39,029 nucleotides of DNA from Patescibacteria group bacterium (lineage in GTDB: Bacteria > Patescibacteriota > Minisyncoccia > RBG-13-40-8-A), in assembly GCA_022705575.1 (NCBI GenBank), contig JAKJED010000006.1:1-39029 (forward strand), written 5' to 3'. Positions 16,627-26,952 of the stretch are shown here, in pieces (the stretch's first letter is position 1; each line of letters starts with the position of its first letter). Made by a program: the position numbers and the translations under genes. The notes beneath the pieces are model-generated. The model saw only the letters and a program-made list of their open reading frames with translations, was not told the origin of the DNA and did no database searches.

Positions 16627-16992
16627 CTACAATACTTCTGGGGCTAATGAAATTATTCTATCAAAACCCTTGTCTTTTAACTCTCTGGCAACAGGACCGA
16701 AAATCCTGTTTCCTTTTGGCTCATCGCCGGTTAAAATAACTGCCGCATTATCATCAAACCTAATATAACTACCGTCTTTTCTGCGTAGCGCTTTTTTTTG
16801 TCTGACAATTACAGCCCTGACTATTTCTTTTCTTTTAACTATTTTTCTTGGTTCGGCAAGTTTAACCGAAGCAATTATAATATCGCCAATTTGGGCATAT
16901 CTTTTTCTTGTTGCTCCTAAAATTTTAAAAACCCGGATTGCTTTTGCTCCTGTGTTATCAGCTACTTCTAAATTTGTTCCAACTTGTATCAT
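16627..16992 (-). CDS. rplN: 50S ribosomal protein L14
   Basis: uL14, subunit interface. [20 protein letters not shown] start, [12 protein letters not shown], and C-terminal [17 protein letters not shown] with ISLAPEVL. 121 aa, normal. Confidence 0.97.
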   Translation of the reverse strand: MIQVGTNLEVADNTGAKAIRVFKILGATRKRYAQIGDIIIASVKLAEPRKIVKRKEIVRAVIVRQKKALRRKDGSYIRFDDNAAVILTGDEPKGNRIFGPVARELKDKGFDRIISLAPEVL

Positions 16993-17033
16993 ATTAATAC
17001 TACAATCTTGAACTTTTGACTTTTAATTTTAAT

Positions 17034-17288
17034 TTACTCTACAACTATCCATTTCTTCCCCTTACTGATTGGTTTACATTCTTGAATCGTTATTTTATCT
17101 CCGATATGGTATTTGTTTTCTGAATCATGCACCTTGTATTTCTTCGAAACATTGTATCTTTTTCTATATTTCGGATGTTCTTTGATTCTTTCAATCAAAA
17201 CTACAATGGTTTTATCCATTTTGTCCGAAACAACCTTGCCTTTTAATGTTTTTTTCAGCCAATGGCTGATATTCTCATTTTTGCTCAT
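17034..17288 (-). CDS. rpsQ: 30S ribosomal protein S17
   Basis: uS17. LKGKVVSDKMDKTIVV followed by HPKYRKRYNVSKKYKVHD and GDKITIQECKPISKGKKW. 84 aa. Its start overlaps the 3' end of rpmC by 14 bp. Confidence 0.96.
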   Translation of the reverse strand: MSKNENISHWLKKTLKGKVVSDKMDKTIVVLIERIKEHPKYRKRYNVSKKYKVHDSENKYHIGDKITIQECKPISKGKKWIVVE

Positions 17289-17466
17289 ATTGTTTTAAAA
17301 GCGTTAATATTCTTGCAATATTTCTTCTTGTTCTATGAATTTCATTGATGTTTTTAACCTTTCCTCCAACCAGATTAAATCTTAATTCTCTAAGATCGTC
17401 TCTTAAATGATTAAGAGTTATATTTAATTCTTTTTCTGTTTTTTGACGAAGTTCGGCTATTTTCAT
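17275..17466 (-). CDS. rpmC: 50S ribosomal protein L29
   Basis: uL29, next to the peptide exit tunnel. 63 aa helical hairpin protein; ELRQKTEKELNITLNHLRDD and the C-terminal NINEIHRTRRNIARILTLL are typical. 2 bp after rplP. Confidence 0.95.
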   Translation of the reverse strand: MKIAELRQKTEKELNITLNHLRDDLRELRFNLVGGKVKNINEIHRTRRNIARILTLLKQYEQK

Positions 17467-17468
17467 AA

Positions 17469-17876
17469 TTAACTTTTAATAAATTTTGTTTTAATCGGAA
17501 GTTTATGAGCCGCTAAGCGCATTGCTTCTCGTGCAATTTTTTCGGCAACACCGTCAATTTCAAAAAGAATTCTCCCCGGCTTGATTGGACAAGCATAATA
17601 TTCTACGCTCCCCTTTCCTCCGCCCATAGGCACCTCTTGACCTTTCTGGGTCACGGGCTTATCGGGAAAAATCCTAATCCATAACTTCCCGCCCTTTTGA
17701 AGATGATGCGTGATTGTGCGTCTGGCTGATTCAATCTGCTTATCGGTTATCCATTTTGTGCCCTCTGCTTTTAATCCATACATTCCAAAACAAAGCTCTG
17801 TACCGGCCTTAGCTAAACCCGTTGATCTTCTTCTGCCCTTATGCCATTTTCGATGTTTTACTTTTTTTGGCTGCAT
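17469..17876 (-). CDS. rplP: 50S ribosomal protein L16
   Basis: uL16, near the peptidyl transferase centre. [18 protein letters not shown] start, [40 protein letters not shown] and [10 protein letters not shown]. 135 aa, normal. Confidence 0.97.
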   Translation of the reverse strand: MQPKKVKHRKWHKGRRRSTGLAKAGTELCFGMYGLKAEGTKWITDKQIESARRTITHHLQKGGKLWIRIFPDKPVTQKGQEVPMGGGKGSVEYYACPIKPGRILFEIDGVAEKIAREAMRLAAHKLPIKTKFIKS

Positions 17877-17916
17877 AATATTTTTTCAATAATTTATTTC
17901 TGTTTATTTTTTATAA

Positions 17917-18564
17917 TTATTCGAATATTTCGCCTCTGTTAACCCAAATTTTTATTCCAATTATTCCGTAAATCGTATGCGCATTTATCTGTGCATAGTC
18001 AATATTAGCTCGAATTGTTTGAAGTGGCAAACTACCTTTTTTAAGCCATTCCTCTCTTGCCATTTCTGATCCATTTAAACGTCCGGAAACGAATATTTTA
18101 ATTCCTTTTACTTCTGAATTTTGTGAAACTTTTTCAATCATTTGCTTTATTACCCTTCTGAATGGCATTCTTCTTTCTAATTGTTCGGCAATCGCCTGAC
18201 CAATAATTCTTGCCTGAATTTCAGCTTTTTTTATTTCTTCAACATCAATCTTTATATCAATCCCTTTGATTTTTTCTTTAAAAATTTTAGAAATAATCCG
18301 TCTTTTTAGCTCTTGAATACCCGTACCTCCGCGCCCAATAATAATTCCCGGCTTTCCAGCCCTAATAATTATGTGTATTGTATTAGTTGATCGCTTAATA
18401 ATTACTTCATTAATTGCTCCATTTTTTAATTCTTTTTTAATAAATGTGCGAATCTTAAAATCTTGCTCCAAATTTGCTTTGTAGTTTTTCTTTCCATACC
18501 ATTGCGACTGCCAATCTTCAATGCCTTTTGTTCTAAAAATTTTAGGATGTACTCTATGTGACAT
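17917..18564 (-). CDS. rpsC: 30S ribosomal protein S3
   Basis: uS3, mRNA entry channel. KH domain with GIIIGRGGTGIQELKRRI, then EQLERRMPFRRVIKQM and the C-terminal GIKIFVSGRLNGSEMAR. 215 aa, normal. Between rplV and rplP. Confidence 0.97.
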   Translation of the reverse strand: MSHRVHPKIFRTKGIEDWQSQWYGKKNYKANLEQDFKIRTFIKKELKNGAINEVIIKRSTNTIHIIIRAGKPGIIIGRGGTGIQELKRRIISKIFKEKIKGIDIKIDVEEIKKAEIQARIIGQAIAEQLERRMPFRRVIKQMIEKVSQNSEVKGIKIFVSGRLNGSEMAREEWLKKGSLPLQTIRANIDYAQINAHTIYGIIGIKIWVNRGEIFE

Positions 18565-18569
18565 AATTT

Positions 18570-19118
18570 TTAAATAGATTTTCTTCTAAAAATTCTTTTT
18601 GCCCAATTTTGCTTTTTGGGTTTTAAAACGATATCTTTTTTTGTATTATAGTTTGCTTTTATCGAATCTTTTGTTTCTCTTTTTTCTGTTTCCATCTCGG
18701 GTTCTTGCTTTTTTTCTTTGTCTAAATCTTTGAATTGTGATAAATCTGTCTGCTTGCGCAAGCTTATATCGGGAATCTTCACCCCTTTTTTAATGCCCAG
18801 CGTTATAACAATGTGACTTGTTCTTTTTAAAATAGGATATGCTCTGCCGCGCGACATTGGACGATATCTTTTATATGGCACGCCTTCATTCACAATTATT
18901 TCTTTAATAAATAAATTTTCTTTATCAATATTAAAATTACTTTTGGCGTTTGCTACAGCTGATTTTAATAATTTCAAAACCGGATCTGATGCTCTGCGAG
19001 ACACAAATTTTAACTGAGCTTCGGCTTCTCGTATTTCTTTACCCCTAATCAAATCAACCACAGATCTGACTTTTCTTGGAGCAATTCTTAAATAGTTTAA
19101 TTTGGCTTTTATTTCCAT
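18570..19118 (-). CDS. rplV: 50S ribosomal protein L22 with charged C-terminal extension
   Basis: uL22, exit tunnel wall. RIAPRKVRSVVDLIRGK at the start and YKRYRPMSRGRAYPILKRTSHIVITL in the tunnel hairpin. 182 aa against the usual ~110. The extra ~65 residues are a Lys/Glu/Gln-rich, low-complexity tail (KDLDEKKQEPEMETEK region) ending in KQNWAKRIFRRKSI. Such tails are frequent in CPR L22. Confidence 0.95.
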   Translation of the reverse strand: MEIKAKLNYLRIAPRKVRSVVDLIRGKEIREAEAQLKFVSRRASDPVLKLLKSAVANAKSNFNIDKENLFIKEIIVNEGVPYKRYRPMSRGRAYPILKRTSHIVITLGIKKGVKIPDISLRKQTDLSQFKDLDKEKKQEPEMETEKRETKDSIKANYNTKKDIVLKPKKQNWAKRIFRRKSI

Positions 19119-19130
19119 AAATTCAATAAA

Positions 19131-19460
19131 TTATTTGTTCGCTGGCTTGGTAGGAATTACTACGGGCGCAGCAACCCCTGCTCCTTTTTCAATTTCTTTC
19201 TGCATTTTTCCTCCATGACGAATAAATTTTTTGGTTGGCGAAAATTCTCCCAATTTATGCCCTACCATTTCTTCGGTTATAAAAACCGCAATATGATCTT
19301 TTCCATTATGTACGCCAAAGGTAAATCCAACCATTTCCGGAGTTATTGTACAACTCCTAGACCATGTTTTGATCACGGATTTTTCTCCGGTTTTCATTTT
19401 TCTTACTCTCTCAATTAATTTTTTGTCCACCCACGGACCCTTTTTTAAGCTTCTTGGCAT
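19131..19460 (-). CDS. rpsS: 30S ribosomal protein S19
   Basis: uS19, 30S head. [19 protein letters not shown] start, [36 protein letters not shown]. 109 aa including a short C-terminal tail. The start at 19460 follows the rplB stop by 4 bp; the longer frame running back to 19628 lies within rplB and is not used. Confidence 0.95.
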   Translation of the reverse strand: MPRSLKKGPWVDKKLIERVRKMKTGEKSVIKTWSRSCTITPEMVGFTFGVHNGKDHIAVFITEEMVGHKLGEFSPTKKFIRHGGKMQKEIEKGAGVAAPVVIPTKPANK

Positions 19461-19464
19461 AAAT

Positions 19465-20307
19465 TTATTTTCGTTTTTTATGAATTCTTGTTTGAAGAAT
19501 AAACCTGTCAGAATATTTTTTATTTTTTCTTGTTTTAACCCCAAATGCCTGTTTGCCCCAAGGAGTTTTGGGACCTCTGCGCAAACCAATCGGCGCCCTA
19601 CCTTCACCTCCACCGTGAGGATGATCAACCGGATTCATTGCTGTGCCACGAACCCTCGGCCTCACTCCTTTCCAACGCATTCTTCCTGCTTTTCCCAAAT
19701 TAGTAAATACATGTTCCGGATTACTTAATGTTCCAATTGTCGCCATACAATCAGCTAAAATCATTCTTATTTCTGTAGAGGGCATTGTCAGGTGTGCATA
19801 CCTTCCTTCATTAGCGGTAACCTGCGCGCTAGAACCAGCAGAATGCACAATTTTACCTCCTTGTCCCGGAATTAACTCAATATCATGCACAAAAGTCCCT
19901 ACAGGAATATTTTTTAAACACATTCTATTTCCCGGCTTTAATGCAGTCTTTTCCGATGTGATAATTTCATCTCCAACTTTTGTGTCTTGCGGAGCTAAAA
20001 TATATTTCTTTTCTCCATCAGCATAACAAACTAAAGCAATAAAAGTTGTTCGATTTGGATCATATTCTATGGTTTTAATTTTTGCCGGAATATCAAATTT
20101 ATTTCTATTAAAATCTATAATCCTGAATAACTTTTTATGACCACCGCCTTGGTGTCTAACAGTGATTCTTCCTTTTCGATTTCGTCCTGATTGTTTTTTA
20201 AACGACAAAAGCAAAGATTTCTCCGGCTTATTCCCCGATAAAAATTTTTTGTATTCTATGCCTATTCTTGCTCTTTGTCCCGAACTGGTCGGGTTATAAT
20301 GTTTCAT
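19465..20307 (-). CDS. rplB: 50S ribosomal protein L2
   Basis: uL2, peptidyl transferase support. [60 protein letters not shown] and [24 protein letters not shown]. The critical His of the C-terminal HPHGG is present. 280 aa, full length. Confidence 0.98.
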   Translation of the reverse strand: MKHYNPTSSGQRARIGIEYKKFLSGNKPEKSLLLSFKKQSGRNRKGRITVRHQGGGHKKLFRIIDFNRNKFDIPAKIKTIEYDPNRTTFIALVCYADGEKKYILAPQDTKVGDEIITSEKTALKPGNRMCLKNIPVGTFVHDIELIPGQGGKIVHSAGSSAQVTANEGRYAHLTMPSTEIRMILADCMATIGTLSNPEHVFTNLGKAGRMRWKGVRPRVRGTAMNPVDHPHGGGEGRAPIGLRRGPKTPWGKQAFGVKTRKNKKYSDRFILQTRIHKKRK

Positions 20308-20312
20308 AAATC

Positions 20313-20732
20313 TTAATGTGGCAAAATTTCAATTTTATGTCCTTTTTCTAATGTTACAATTGCTTTTTTATAACCAGATTTTTTGCCTTTTTTGCCTTTT
20401 AATAATTTTATTTTTGTATTGATATTAATAATATTAATATTTTTTACGACTACACCGTAAAAATTAGAAATTGCTTTTTTAATTTCTGATTTGTTGGCGC
20501 TTTTATAAATTTTAAAAATATATTTTCCGTCTTCAGATAAATTAGTAGACTTCTCGCTAATATGCGGTTCTTTTAAGAGCTTAAATGCCAATCCCTCTCT
20601 TTTTTTGGGAGGCATTTTAGATTCTTTTTTTTCTTCTATTGCCGGTTTGGTTATTGTTTTCGATTTGGTTTTTGCAACAACAGGCCTCTTTGAAGCAACA
20701 GATTTTTTCTTTAAAAAACTAAATATTGCCAT
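20313..20732 (-). CDS. rplW: 50S ribosomal protein L23 with N-terminal extension
   Basis: uL23, exit-tunnel docking site for trigger factor and SRP. The core begins at AFKLLKEPHISEKSTNL and ends with KAIVTLEKGHKIEIL. I start at MAIFSFLKKKSV (20732), giving 139 aa with a ~45-residue Lys/Ala/Pro-rich N-terminal tail; the first Met overlaps the rplD end by 14 bp. An alternative internal start at MPPKKREGLAFKL would give a standard-length protein. Confidence 0.9.
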   Translation of the reverse strand: MAIFSFLKKKSVASKRPVVAKTKSKTITKPAIEEKKESKMPPKKREGLAFKLLKEPHISEKSTNLSEDGKYIFKIYKSANKSEIKKAISNFYGVVVKNINIININTKIKLLKGKKGKKSGYKKAIVTLEKGHKIEILPH

Positions 20733-21354
20733 AGGTCTTTTCAATAACTTTAATTGATTCTTTATCCAATAACAAATATCTAAACGACAACAAATCCAAT
20801 ACATTCAAACTGTCCGCTAATATTGTCTTTACATTGTTAATATTTCGAGAAGCGATTGCAATATTTTCGTTTTTCTGCGGAATTGTTATTAAAATACTGT
20901 CTTGTTTTTTGTTAAAAATATTTGATAATATTTTTGATATTAATTTTGTTTTCGGCTCGGAAATCATTAGATTGTCAACAACAATCAATTCTTTATCCCG
21001 CACCTTAGAAGTCAAAACCATAAACAAGGCTTTTTGTTTTATTTTTTTGTTTATTTTTTTAGAAAAATCTTCTTCATTCCTTGGTCCAAAGGTTATCCCG
21101 CCTCCACGCCACAACGGAGAACGAATTGATCCGTGTCTTGCGCGCCCTGTTCCTTTTTGACGCCATGGTTTTTTGCCCCCGCCTTTTACATCGCTTCGAT
21201 TTTTGGTATGGGCTAAATTTTGACGACTATTTGTTATCTGCACATTGACAACTTGATAAATTACATCTTCATTAATTTTAATATTAAAAATCTTTTCCGG
21301 CAATTCAATCGTTCCGGTTTTTTCTCCTTGCAAATTATATAAATCCGTTTTCAT
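20719..21354 (-). CDS. rplD: 50S ribosomal protein L4
   Basis: uL4. HTKNRSDVKGGGKKPWRQKGTGRARHGS region is diagnostic, followed by PLWRGGGITFGPR. 211 aa from the ATG at 21354; a TTG at 21363 overlapping the rplC TGA would add three residues. No Shine-Dalgarno before either. Confidence 0.95.
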   Translation of the reverse strand: MKTDLYNLQGEKTGTIELPEKIFNIKINEDVIYQVVNVQITNSRQNLAHTKNRSDVKGGGKKPWRQKGTGRARHGSIRSPLWRGGGITFGPRNEEDFSKKINKKIKQKALFMVLTSKVRDKELIVVDNLMISEPKTKLISKILSNIFNKKQDSILITIPQKNENIAIASRNINNVKTILADSLNVLDLLSFRYLLLDKESIKVIEKTYGNI

Positions 21355-21359
21355 AATAA

Positions 21360-21953
21360 TCAAACTGTTTGTATTTCTATTAATCCATTATTCGGACCCG
21401 GCACTGCGCCCGAAACAGCCAATAAATTATTTTCCGTATCTACAACCATAATTTTTAAATTTTTAACGGTATTTCTAGCAACACCCATATGACCAGCCAT
21501 TCGCATACCCTTAATAACTCTTTCCGGGAAACTACAACCAATTGAACCCGGCTTTCTTAAGTCATGCGGATGTCCGTGCGAAGCCGGAGCCCCTTTAAAT
21601 CCGTGCCTTTTTACTACTCCTTGAAATCCGCGCCCCTTGGAAATTCCTGAAATCTTGACTTTTTCTCCTTCAACAAATTTAGCAACATCAATTTTATCGC
21701 CAATCTTATATTCTGCCATGTCGCCAATAAATTCTTTTAAAAATTTGTATTCTTTTCCTTTTCGTGTCTTAGTAACTTTTTCTGCCTTAAGCGCACTGCA
21801 TCCAATTTGAATCGCCGTATAACCATCTTTTTCCTTTGTTTTGATTTGAGTAACAAAACAAGGACCAGCTTCGATAACTGTAACTGGCGTTACATTTCCA
21901 TTTTTATCATATATTTGAGTCATTCCGACTTTTTTCCCAAGAATGAACTTCAT
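21360..21953 (-). CDS. rplC: 50S ribosomal protein L3
   Basis: uL3. LGKKVGMTQIYDKNGNVTPV start, SKGRGFQGVVKRHGFKG, GSIGCSFPERVIKGMRMAGHMG. 197 aa, normal. Separated from rpsJ by 147 bp holding a hairpin, which is unusual inside the S10 operon. Confidence 0.97.
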   Translation of the reverse strand: MKFILGKKVGMTQIYDKNGNVTPVTVIEAGPCFVTQIKTKEKDGYTAIQIGCSALKAEKVTKTRKGKEYKFLKEFIGDMAEYKIGDKIDVAKFVEGEKVKISGISKGRGFQGVVKRHGFKGAPASHGHPHDLRKPGSIGCSFPERVIKGMRMAGHMGVARNTVKNLKIMVVDTENNLLAVSGAVPGPNNGLIEIQTV

Positions 21954-21976
21954 AATCTTAATCTAAATTTCTAATG

Positions 21977-22002
21977 AAAAATACCGGCTGCCCGGTATTT
22001 TT
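21977..22002 (-). terminator. Hairpin between rpsJ and rplC (terminator or attenuator)
   Basis: ATACCGG-CTGC-CCGGTAT (7-bp stem) extended by AAAA/TTTT, so on the minus strand a short T-run follows the stem. Placed in the 147-bp gap inside the S10 operon, it may partly terminate or attenuate transcription of rplC onward. The rest of the gap shows nothing clear. Confidence 0.55.
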
Positions 22003-22100
22003 TACATGGCTAGCTGATATTTTTTTGCTAAATAATATATTTCAAATACAAATTCATAACGAATTATTTTATAAATTCGCAAAAATAAACAACTTGTAAA

Positions 22101-22445
22101 TTACATTTTAATTTCAATATCGACTCCTGCGGGCAAATTCAAATTCATCAACGCATCAATAATTCTCGGAACAGGATTAAAAATATCTATTACGCGTTTA
22201 TGAGTTCTCATTTCAAATTGCTCTCGCGCATTTTTATGCACAAAAGTTGAACGATTTACTGTATATTTTTGAATATGAGTTGGCAAAGGAATTGGTCCAA
22301 CAACTTCAGCGCCATATCTTTCAGCAGTTTCAATAATCTGTTTTGCTGACTGATCAACAATTTTGTGATCAAACGCTTTAATTTTAATTCTGAGACGCTG
22401 TTTTCCCTCTTCTAGAACTCCAACTTCTTTCTTTTTTCCCGCCAT
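22101..22445 (-). CDS. rpsJ: 30S ribosomal protein S10
   Basis: uS10 (NusE), also a transcription antitermination factor. [42 protein letters not shown] and the end [20 protein letters not shown]. 114 aa, with about 15 extra N-terminal residues. A 21-bp hairpin ends 12 bp before its start codon. Confidence 0.96.
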   Translation of the reverse strand: MAGKKKEVGVLEEGKQRLRIKIKAFDHKIVDQSAKQIIETAERYGAEVVGPIPLPTHIQKYTVNRSTFVHKNAREQFEMRTHKRVIDIFNPVPRIIDALMNLNLPAGVDIEIKM

Positions 22446-22457
22446 AACAATATGATT

Positions 22458-22504
22458 TAAAATAATTTTAATCCCGATGAGTAATCGGGATTAAAATTAT
22501 TTTA
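22458..22504 (-). terminator. Long hairpin between tuf and rpsJ
   Basis: Perfect 21-bp stem (arms 22458-22478 and 22484-22504) with a 5-nt loop. The core is ATCCCGAT/ATCGGGAT and the outer part is AT-rich, supplying T-runs. It covers the tuf stop codon and ends 12 bp before the rpsJ ATG. It could terminate after tuf or control rpsJ translation. Confidence 0.7.
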
Positions 22505-23693
22505 TAATTTTAGTAACAAATCCAGCTCCTACTGTTTTACCGCCTTCTCTGATAGCAAATTTTTGCTTTTCTTCTAATGCAACCGGAGCAATAAGTTTAA
22601 CTATAATTTTTGCATTGTCTCCGGGCATAATCATTTCAACGCCTTCTGCCAAAGACACAACATCTCCTGTAACATCAGTGGTTCTGATATAAAATTGCGG
22701 TTTGTATCCTTTAAAGAATGGGGTGTGTCTACCTCCTTCTTCTTTGGACAAAATATACGCTTCTGCTTCAAATTCACTATGAGGAGTAACTGAACCCGTC
22801 TTAGCAATAACTTGTCCTCTTTCAACATCCTCTTTCTTTAATCCTCTTAAAAGAATACCTGCGTTATCTCCTGCCATTCCTTCGTCTAATGATTTATTAA
22901 ACATTTCAATTCCAGTTACAACTGTTTTTTGGGTTGGTTTTAATCCTACAACCTCAATTTCATCATTAACTTTAATCATGCCTCTTTCAATTTTTCCTGT
23001 AACTACTGTTCCGCGCCCTTCAATCGAGAAAATATCTTCTATCGGCATCAAAAATGGTTTATCGGTTTCTCGCTTTGGCTCGGGGATATATTCATCCAAT
23101 GCTTTTGCAAGTTCAAAAATACATTTCGCGTCTTCTGAGTTTGAATCATTAGATTCTAACGCTTTCAACGCAGAACCTCTGATAAACGGAGTTTTATCGC
23201 CTGGATAATTATATTTGGTTAAAAGTTCTCTCACTTCCGCCTCAACTAAATCAATAAGTTCCGGATCATCTACCTGATCAACCTTATTTAAGAAAACAAC
23301 AATATTCGGCACACCAACCTGCCCAGCCAAAAGAATGTGTTCTCTGGTTTGAGGCATTGGACCATCGGCTGCTGATACGACCAAAATCGCACCATCCATT
23401 TGAGCTGCGCCAGTAATCATGTTTTTGATATAATCAGCATGACCCGGAGCATCAATATGCGCATAATGTCTTTTTTCTGTTTCGTATTCAACATGCGCCA
23501 ATGCAATAGTAATACCGCGCTCTCTTTCTTCTGGAGCGGCATCAATTTCATTAACGCTTTTCTTGGAAACATTGCTACCCTTAAGACCTAATTGTTTTAA
23601 AATAGCTGCAGTCAAAGTAGTTTTTCCATGATCGACATGACCAATTGTTCCTACATTGACATGCGGTTTTGTTCTTTCAAATTTTCCTGCCAT
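22497..23693 (-). CDS. tuf: Elongation factor Tu
   Basis: Delivers aminoacyl-tRNA to the ribosome. G1 [11 protein letters not shown]2 RGITI, G3 DAPGH, G4 NKVD, and the C-terminal domain ending [17 protein letters not shown]. 398 aa, normal. Note [16 protein letters not shown], with few changes from the consensus. The stop codon lies within the long hairpin. A 211-bp gap with hairpins separates it from fusA. Confidence 0.98.
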   Translation of the reverse strand: MAGKFERTKPHVNVGTIGHVDHGKTTLTAAILKQLGLKGSNVSKKSVNEIDAAPEERERGITIALAHVEYETEKRHYAHIDAPGHADYIKNMITGAAQMDGAILVVSAADGPMPQTREHILLAGQVGVPNIVVFLNKVDQVDDPELIDLVEAEVRELLTKYNYPGDKTPFIRGSALKALESNDSNSEDAKCIFELAKALDEYIPEPKRETDKPFLMPIEDIFSIEGRGTVVTGKIERGMIKVNDEIEVVGLKPTQKTVVTGIEMFNKSLDEGMAGDNAGILLRGLKKEDVERGQVIAKTGSVTPHSEFEAEAYILSKEEGGRHTPFFKGYKPQFYIRTTDVTGDVVSLAEGVEMIMPGDNAKIIVKLIAPVALEEKQKFAIREGGKTVGAGFVTKIIK

Positions 23694-23707
23694 ATATTTA
23701 TATACTT

Positions 23708-23830
23708 AAATTTCTATCAATTTCGAGAGCGTAGTCACGTCTGACGCAACATAGCGGGTATATTTCATAAGCGAAGCGAATATATTTCTATAGAAATTTG
23801 CTTCGCAAAATTAGTTCCGCTTCGCGGAAC
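23708..23830. repeat. Hairpin cluster in the fusA-tuf gap
   Basis: Three nested or adjacent inverted repeats: AAATTTCTAT (23708-23717) with ATAGAAATTT (23790-23799); GCGAAGC (23771-23777) with GCTTCGC (23800-23806); GTTCCGC-ttc-GCGGAAC (23814-23830). No ORF. GC-rich stems in an AT-rich gap suggest a small non-coding mobile repeat rather than a simple terminator. The remaining ~75 bp toward fusA show nothing clear. Confidence 0.65.
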
Positions 23831-23904
23831 GAAATTAGGTAGAAATAAAATTATTATTTAATTATTTTAAGTTTAACTGATTATTAATAATCAGTCAAGC
23901 GTTA

Positions 23905-26010
23905 TTACTTTTTTCTGCCTTCAATTATGGCCTGGGCCACATTTTTCGGCGTTTCTTCATAGTGAGAAAATTCCATTGTAAAATTTCCTCTACCCTGAGT
24001 CGTTGATCTTAATCCGGTTGCATAACCGAACATTTCCGATAAAGGAACTTTTGCATCAATAACTTTTACATTCGGACGATCGTCTATTTTTTCGATTCTC
24101 GCTCTTTTACTGTTTAAATTCCCGGTAACGTCTCCTAAAAATTCCTGAGGAATAATCACCTCTAATTTCATAATTGGTTCAAGTAAAACTAAGTCCGCTT
24201 TTTTGGCTGCTTCCTGCAGAGCAAACGATCCGGCCATTTTAAATGCTGCTTCCGAAGAATCAACTTCGTGATATGAACCATCGTATAAAGTAACTTTTGC
24301 ATCTACAAACGGATAACCCGCCAAAACACCTCTGTCCATTGCTTCTTTTATTCCTTTTTTAATTGCCGGAATATATTCCGCCGGAATAACTCCTCCCTTA
24401 ATTTCGTCAACAAATTCAAAACCTTTTCCTCTTTCCAACGGTTCAATTTTAATTAAAACATGTCCATATTGTCCACGTCCGCCCGATTGTCTGATATATT
24501 TTCCTTCTGCTTCCGCGATTTTTTTAATTGTTTCTTTATAAGCAACTTGTGGTCTGCCGATATTAGTTTCAACTTTAAATTCTCTTTTCATTCTATCAAC
24601 AATAATCTCTAAATGCAATTCACCCATTCCCGCAATTATTGTTTGATTTGTTTCTTCGTTAGTTTTAATTCTAAAAGTAGGATCTTCATCGGTTAATCTT
24701 TTTAGCGCTATACCCATTTTTTCCTGATCAGCCTTTGTTTTTGGTTCAATGCTCATTTCAATAACAGGCTCCATAAACTGAATTTGTTCCAACAAAATAG
24801 GATGATTTTCATCGCAAAATGTATGACTGGTTTTAACATCTTTTAAGCCCACTGCCGCAGCAATTTCTCCAGCATAAACCGTCTCCACCTCTTCTCTTTT
24901 ATCTGCTTGTAAGCGCACAATTCTTCCCAATCTTTCTTTTTTATTAAGCGTTGAGTTGTAAATATATGAACCTGCAGAAACTGTTCCAGAATATACCCTA
25001 AAAAAAGTTAATTGACCAACAAAGGGATCGCTTTGTAATTTAAATGCAAGCGCTGAAAACGGCTCTTCATCAGATGAGTGCCTTACAATCTCTTCACCTG
25101 TTTTCGGATCAATGCCTTTAACCGGCGGGATATCCAATGGACTCGGTAAATAATCAACAACCGCGTCCAAAACCAATTGCACTCCTTTATTTTTTAAAGC
25201 CGAACCAGTAAAAACCGGAAAAATTTTATTGGCAATCACTGCTTTGCGTAAAATAATTTTAAAATCATCAACAGAAATTTCTTTCCCTTCAAAATATTGA
25301 TTCATTAAATTTTCATCTTCGCTAACAATTTTTTCAATCAGTTCTTTTCTGTATTTTTTAGCTTCTTCAAGATATTCAGCCGGAATTTCTTTTTCTGTAA
25401 CACTATTTCCTTTTTCTCCTTCAAAATAATATGCTTTCATTTTCAAAAGATCAATAACCCCTTCGTGATTTTCTTCTAATCCAATCGGGATTTGCATTCT
25501 TACCGCATTTTTGTTTAAACGATTTAAAATTGATTGATAAGATTTTTCAAATGACGCTCCGGTTCTATCTAATTTATTAATAAAACACAATCGTGGAACG
25601 TTTTCTTCATCAGCATAACGCCAATTTGTTTCAGATTGCGGTTCCACTCCGGCAACCCCATCAAAAACAACAACTGCTCCATCTAAAACATGGAGCGATC
25701 TTTTAACTTCGGCCGTAAAATCAATATGTCCCGGAGTGTCAATAATATTAAAACGAACTTTTTTTGAAATATCTGAAATCGGCATATAAGTTGGATTCCA
25801 AAAACAAGTAATTGCAGCAGCAGTAATTGTAATGCCACGCTCTCTTTCTTGTTCCATCCAATCAGTAACTGTTTCTCCTTCGTGCACTTCTCCTATTTTA
25901 TGAGTTACGCCAGTATAATATAAAACTCTTTCTGATGTGGTTGTTTTTCCGGCATCAATATGGGCAATAATCCCAAAATTTCTAACTTTTTCCAAAGAAT
26001 AATCTCTCAT
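23905..26010 (-). CDS. fusA: Elongation factor G
   Basis: Translocation GTPase. [28 protein letters not shown] start, G2 [10 protein letters not shown]3 DTPGHIDF, G4 NKLD, and domain IV/V motifs [10 protein letters not shown] and [22 protein letters not shown]. 701 aa. I start at 26010, 7 bp after the rpsG stop, not at an upstream Met inside rpsG. Confidence 0.98.
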   Translation of the reverse strand: MRDYSLEKVRNFGIIAHIDAGKTTTSERVLYYTGVTHKIGEVHEGETVTDWMEQERERGITITAAAITCFWNPTYMPISDISKKVRFNIIDTPGHIDFTAEVKRSLHVLDGAVVVFDGVAGVEPQSETNWRYADEENVPRLCFINKLDRTGASFEKSYQSILNRLNKNAVRMQIPIGLEENHEGVIDLLKMKAYYFEGEKGNSVTEKEIPAEYLEEAKKYRKELIEKIVSEDENLMNQYFEGKEISVDDFKIILRKAVIANKIFPVFTGSALKNKGVQLVLDAVVDYLPSPLDIPPVKGIDPKTGEEIVRHSSDEEPFSALAFKLQSDPFVGQLTFFRVYSGTVSAGSYIYNSTLNKKERLGRIVRLQADKREEVETVYAGEIAAAVGLKDVKTSHTFCDENHPILLEQIQFMEPVIEMSIEPKTKADQEKMGIALKRLTDEDPTFRIKTNEETNQTIIAGMGELHLEIIVDRMKREFKVETNIGRPQVAYKETIKKIAEAEGKYIRQSGGRGQYGHVLIKIEPLERGKGFEFVDEIKGGVIPAEYIPAIKKGIKEAMDRGVLAGYPFVDAKVTLYDGSYHEVDSSEAAFKMAGSFALQEAAKKADLVLLEPIMKLEVIIPQEFLGDVTGNLNSKRARIEKIDDRPNVKVIDAKVPLSEMFGYATGLRSTTQGRGNFTMEFSHYEETPKNVAQAIIEGRKK

Positions 26011-26017
26011 ATATTTT

Positions 26018-26512
26018 TTACCAAGCAAAATGTGCGAAAGCACGATTGGCCTCTGCTACGCGGTGCGTTTCTTCTTTCTTTTTTACAGCTTCGCCAGTGT
26101 TATTATAAGCATTTATTAATTCTTGAGCCAATTTTTTTGCCATATCCTTTCCTTTTCCTTTTCTCGCCGCACCTATAATCCAACGCATTGATAATGCTTC
26201 TTTTCTTTTGCCTTTTACTTCATAAGGGACTTGATAATTTGCCCCTCCGACTCTTCGAGATTTAACTTCTAAAAGTGGCGACGTATTCTTTATTGCTTGT
26301 TCAAATATTTCTAAATATGACACTTCTTGTCTGCCCGCAGACAAATCTTTTTTTAATTCTTTTGCCGCTAATTCCATTGCAGTATAAAAAATATCTTGAG
26401 CAATTGATTTTTTACCCTTTAACATTAAATTATTTATAAATTTAGAAATTAAAATACTTCCGTATTTCGGATCTGGATTTAATTCAATTTTTGTTGCTTG
26501 TTTTCTGCGCAT
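26018..26512 (-). CDS. rpsG: 30S ribosomal protein S7
   Basis: uS7, 30S head organiser. Signatures [42 protein letters not shown] and the C-terminal [16 protein letters not shown]. 164 aa, slightly longer than usual. The extra residues centre on [11 protein letters not shown], encoded by a small perfect hairpin at 26327-26344. Confidence 0.97.
   Translation of the reverse strand: MRRKQATKIELNPDPKYGSILISKFINNLMLKGKKSIAQDIFYTAMELAAKELKKDLSAGRQEVSYLEIFEQAIKNTSPLLEVKSRRVGGANYQVPYEVKGKRKEALSMRWIIGAARKGKGKDMAKKLAQELINAYNNTGEAVKKKEETHRVAEANRAFAHFAW
26327..26344. repeat. Small hairpin inside rpsG
   Basis: TTGTCTG-CCCG-CAGACAA, 7-bp stem and 4-nt loop, encoding about residues 57-62 of S7 in a region where the family is usually shorter by several residues. 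Similar small GC-rich palindromes are frequent in parcubacterial genomes. Confidence 0.5.
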
Positions 26513-26517
26513 AAATT

Positions 26518-26943
26518 TTAAGTTTTCTTGACTCCTGAACTTTTTTTAGCTCCATATTTTGATCTTTGTTGTTTTCTCCCTTCAACTCCAGCAGTATCCA
26601 ACACTCCCCTAACAACATGATATCGAATACCGGGCAAATCTTTTACTCTACCACCACGAAGCACAACCACAGAGTGCTCTTGCAAATTATGACCTTCGCC
26701 CGGAATATAGGCGGTTACCTCCATTTGATTAGTTAATCGCACTCTCGCGACTTTGCGTAATGCTGAATTTGGTTTTTTGGGAGTAGTTGTAAAAACTTTC
26801 AAACAGACGCCTCGTTTAAACGGAGAAAAACTTTTTGTCGGTCTATTTTTTTTTATGTTAAAACCGCGCCTTAAAGCTGGCGTTTTAGTTTTTGCACTCA
26901 AATCCTTTCTTGAACGTTTAATTAATTGATGTATTGTCGGCAT
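26518..26943 (-). CDS. rpsL: 30S ribosomal protein S12
   Basis: uS12, decoding centre. [15 protein letters not shown] start, [36 protein letters not shown] and [18 protein letters not shown]. 141 aa. The start at 26943 is the family start; the upstream frame to 27000 would lie in the mRNA leader. First gene of the str operon, with its own promoter and a structured leader. Confidence 0.97.
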   Translation of the reverse strand: MPTIHQLIKRSRKDLSAKTKTPALRRGFNIKKNRPTKSFSPFKRGVCLKVFTTTPKKPNSALRKVARVRLTNQMEVTAYIPGEGHNLQEHSVVVLRGGRVKDLPGIRYHVVRGVLDTAGVEGRKQQRSKYGAKKSSGVKKT

Positions 26944-26952
26944 AAATTTATT

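Noticed and set aside
19461-19628. Long N-terminal extension of rpsS
   Set aside because: Lies inside rplB and has no similarity to S19; the family start [10 protein letters not shown] is at 19460.
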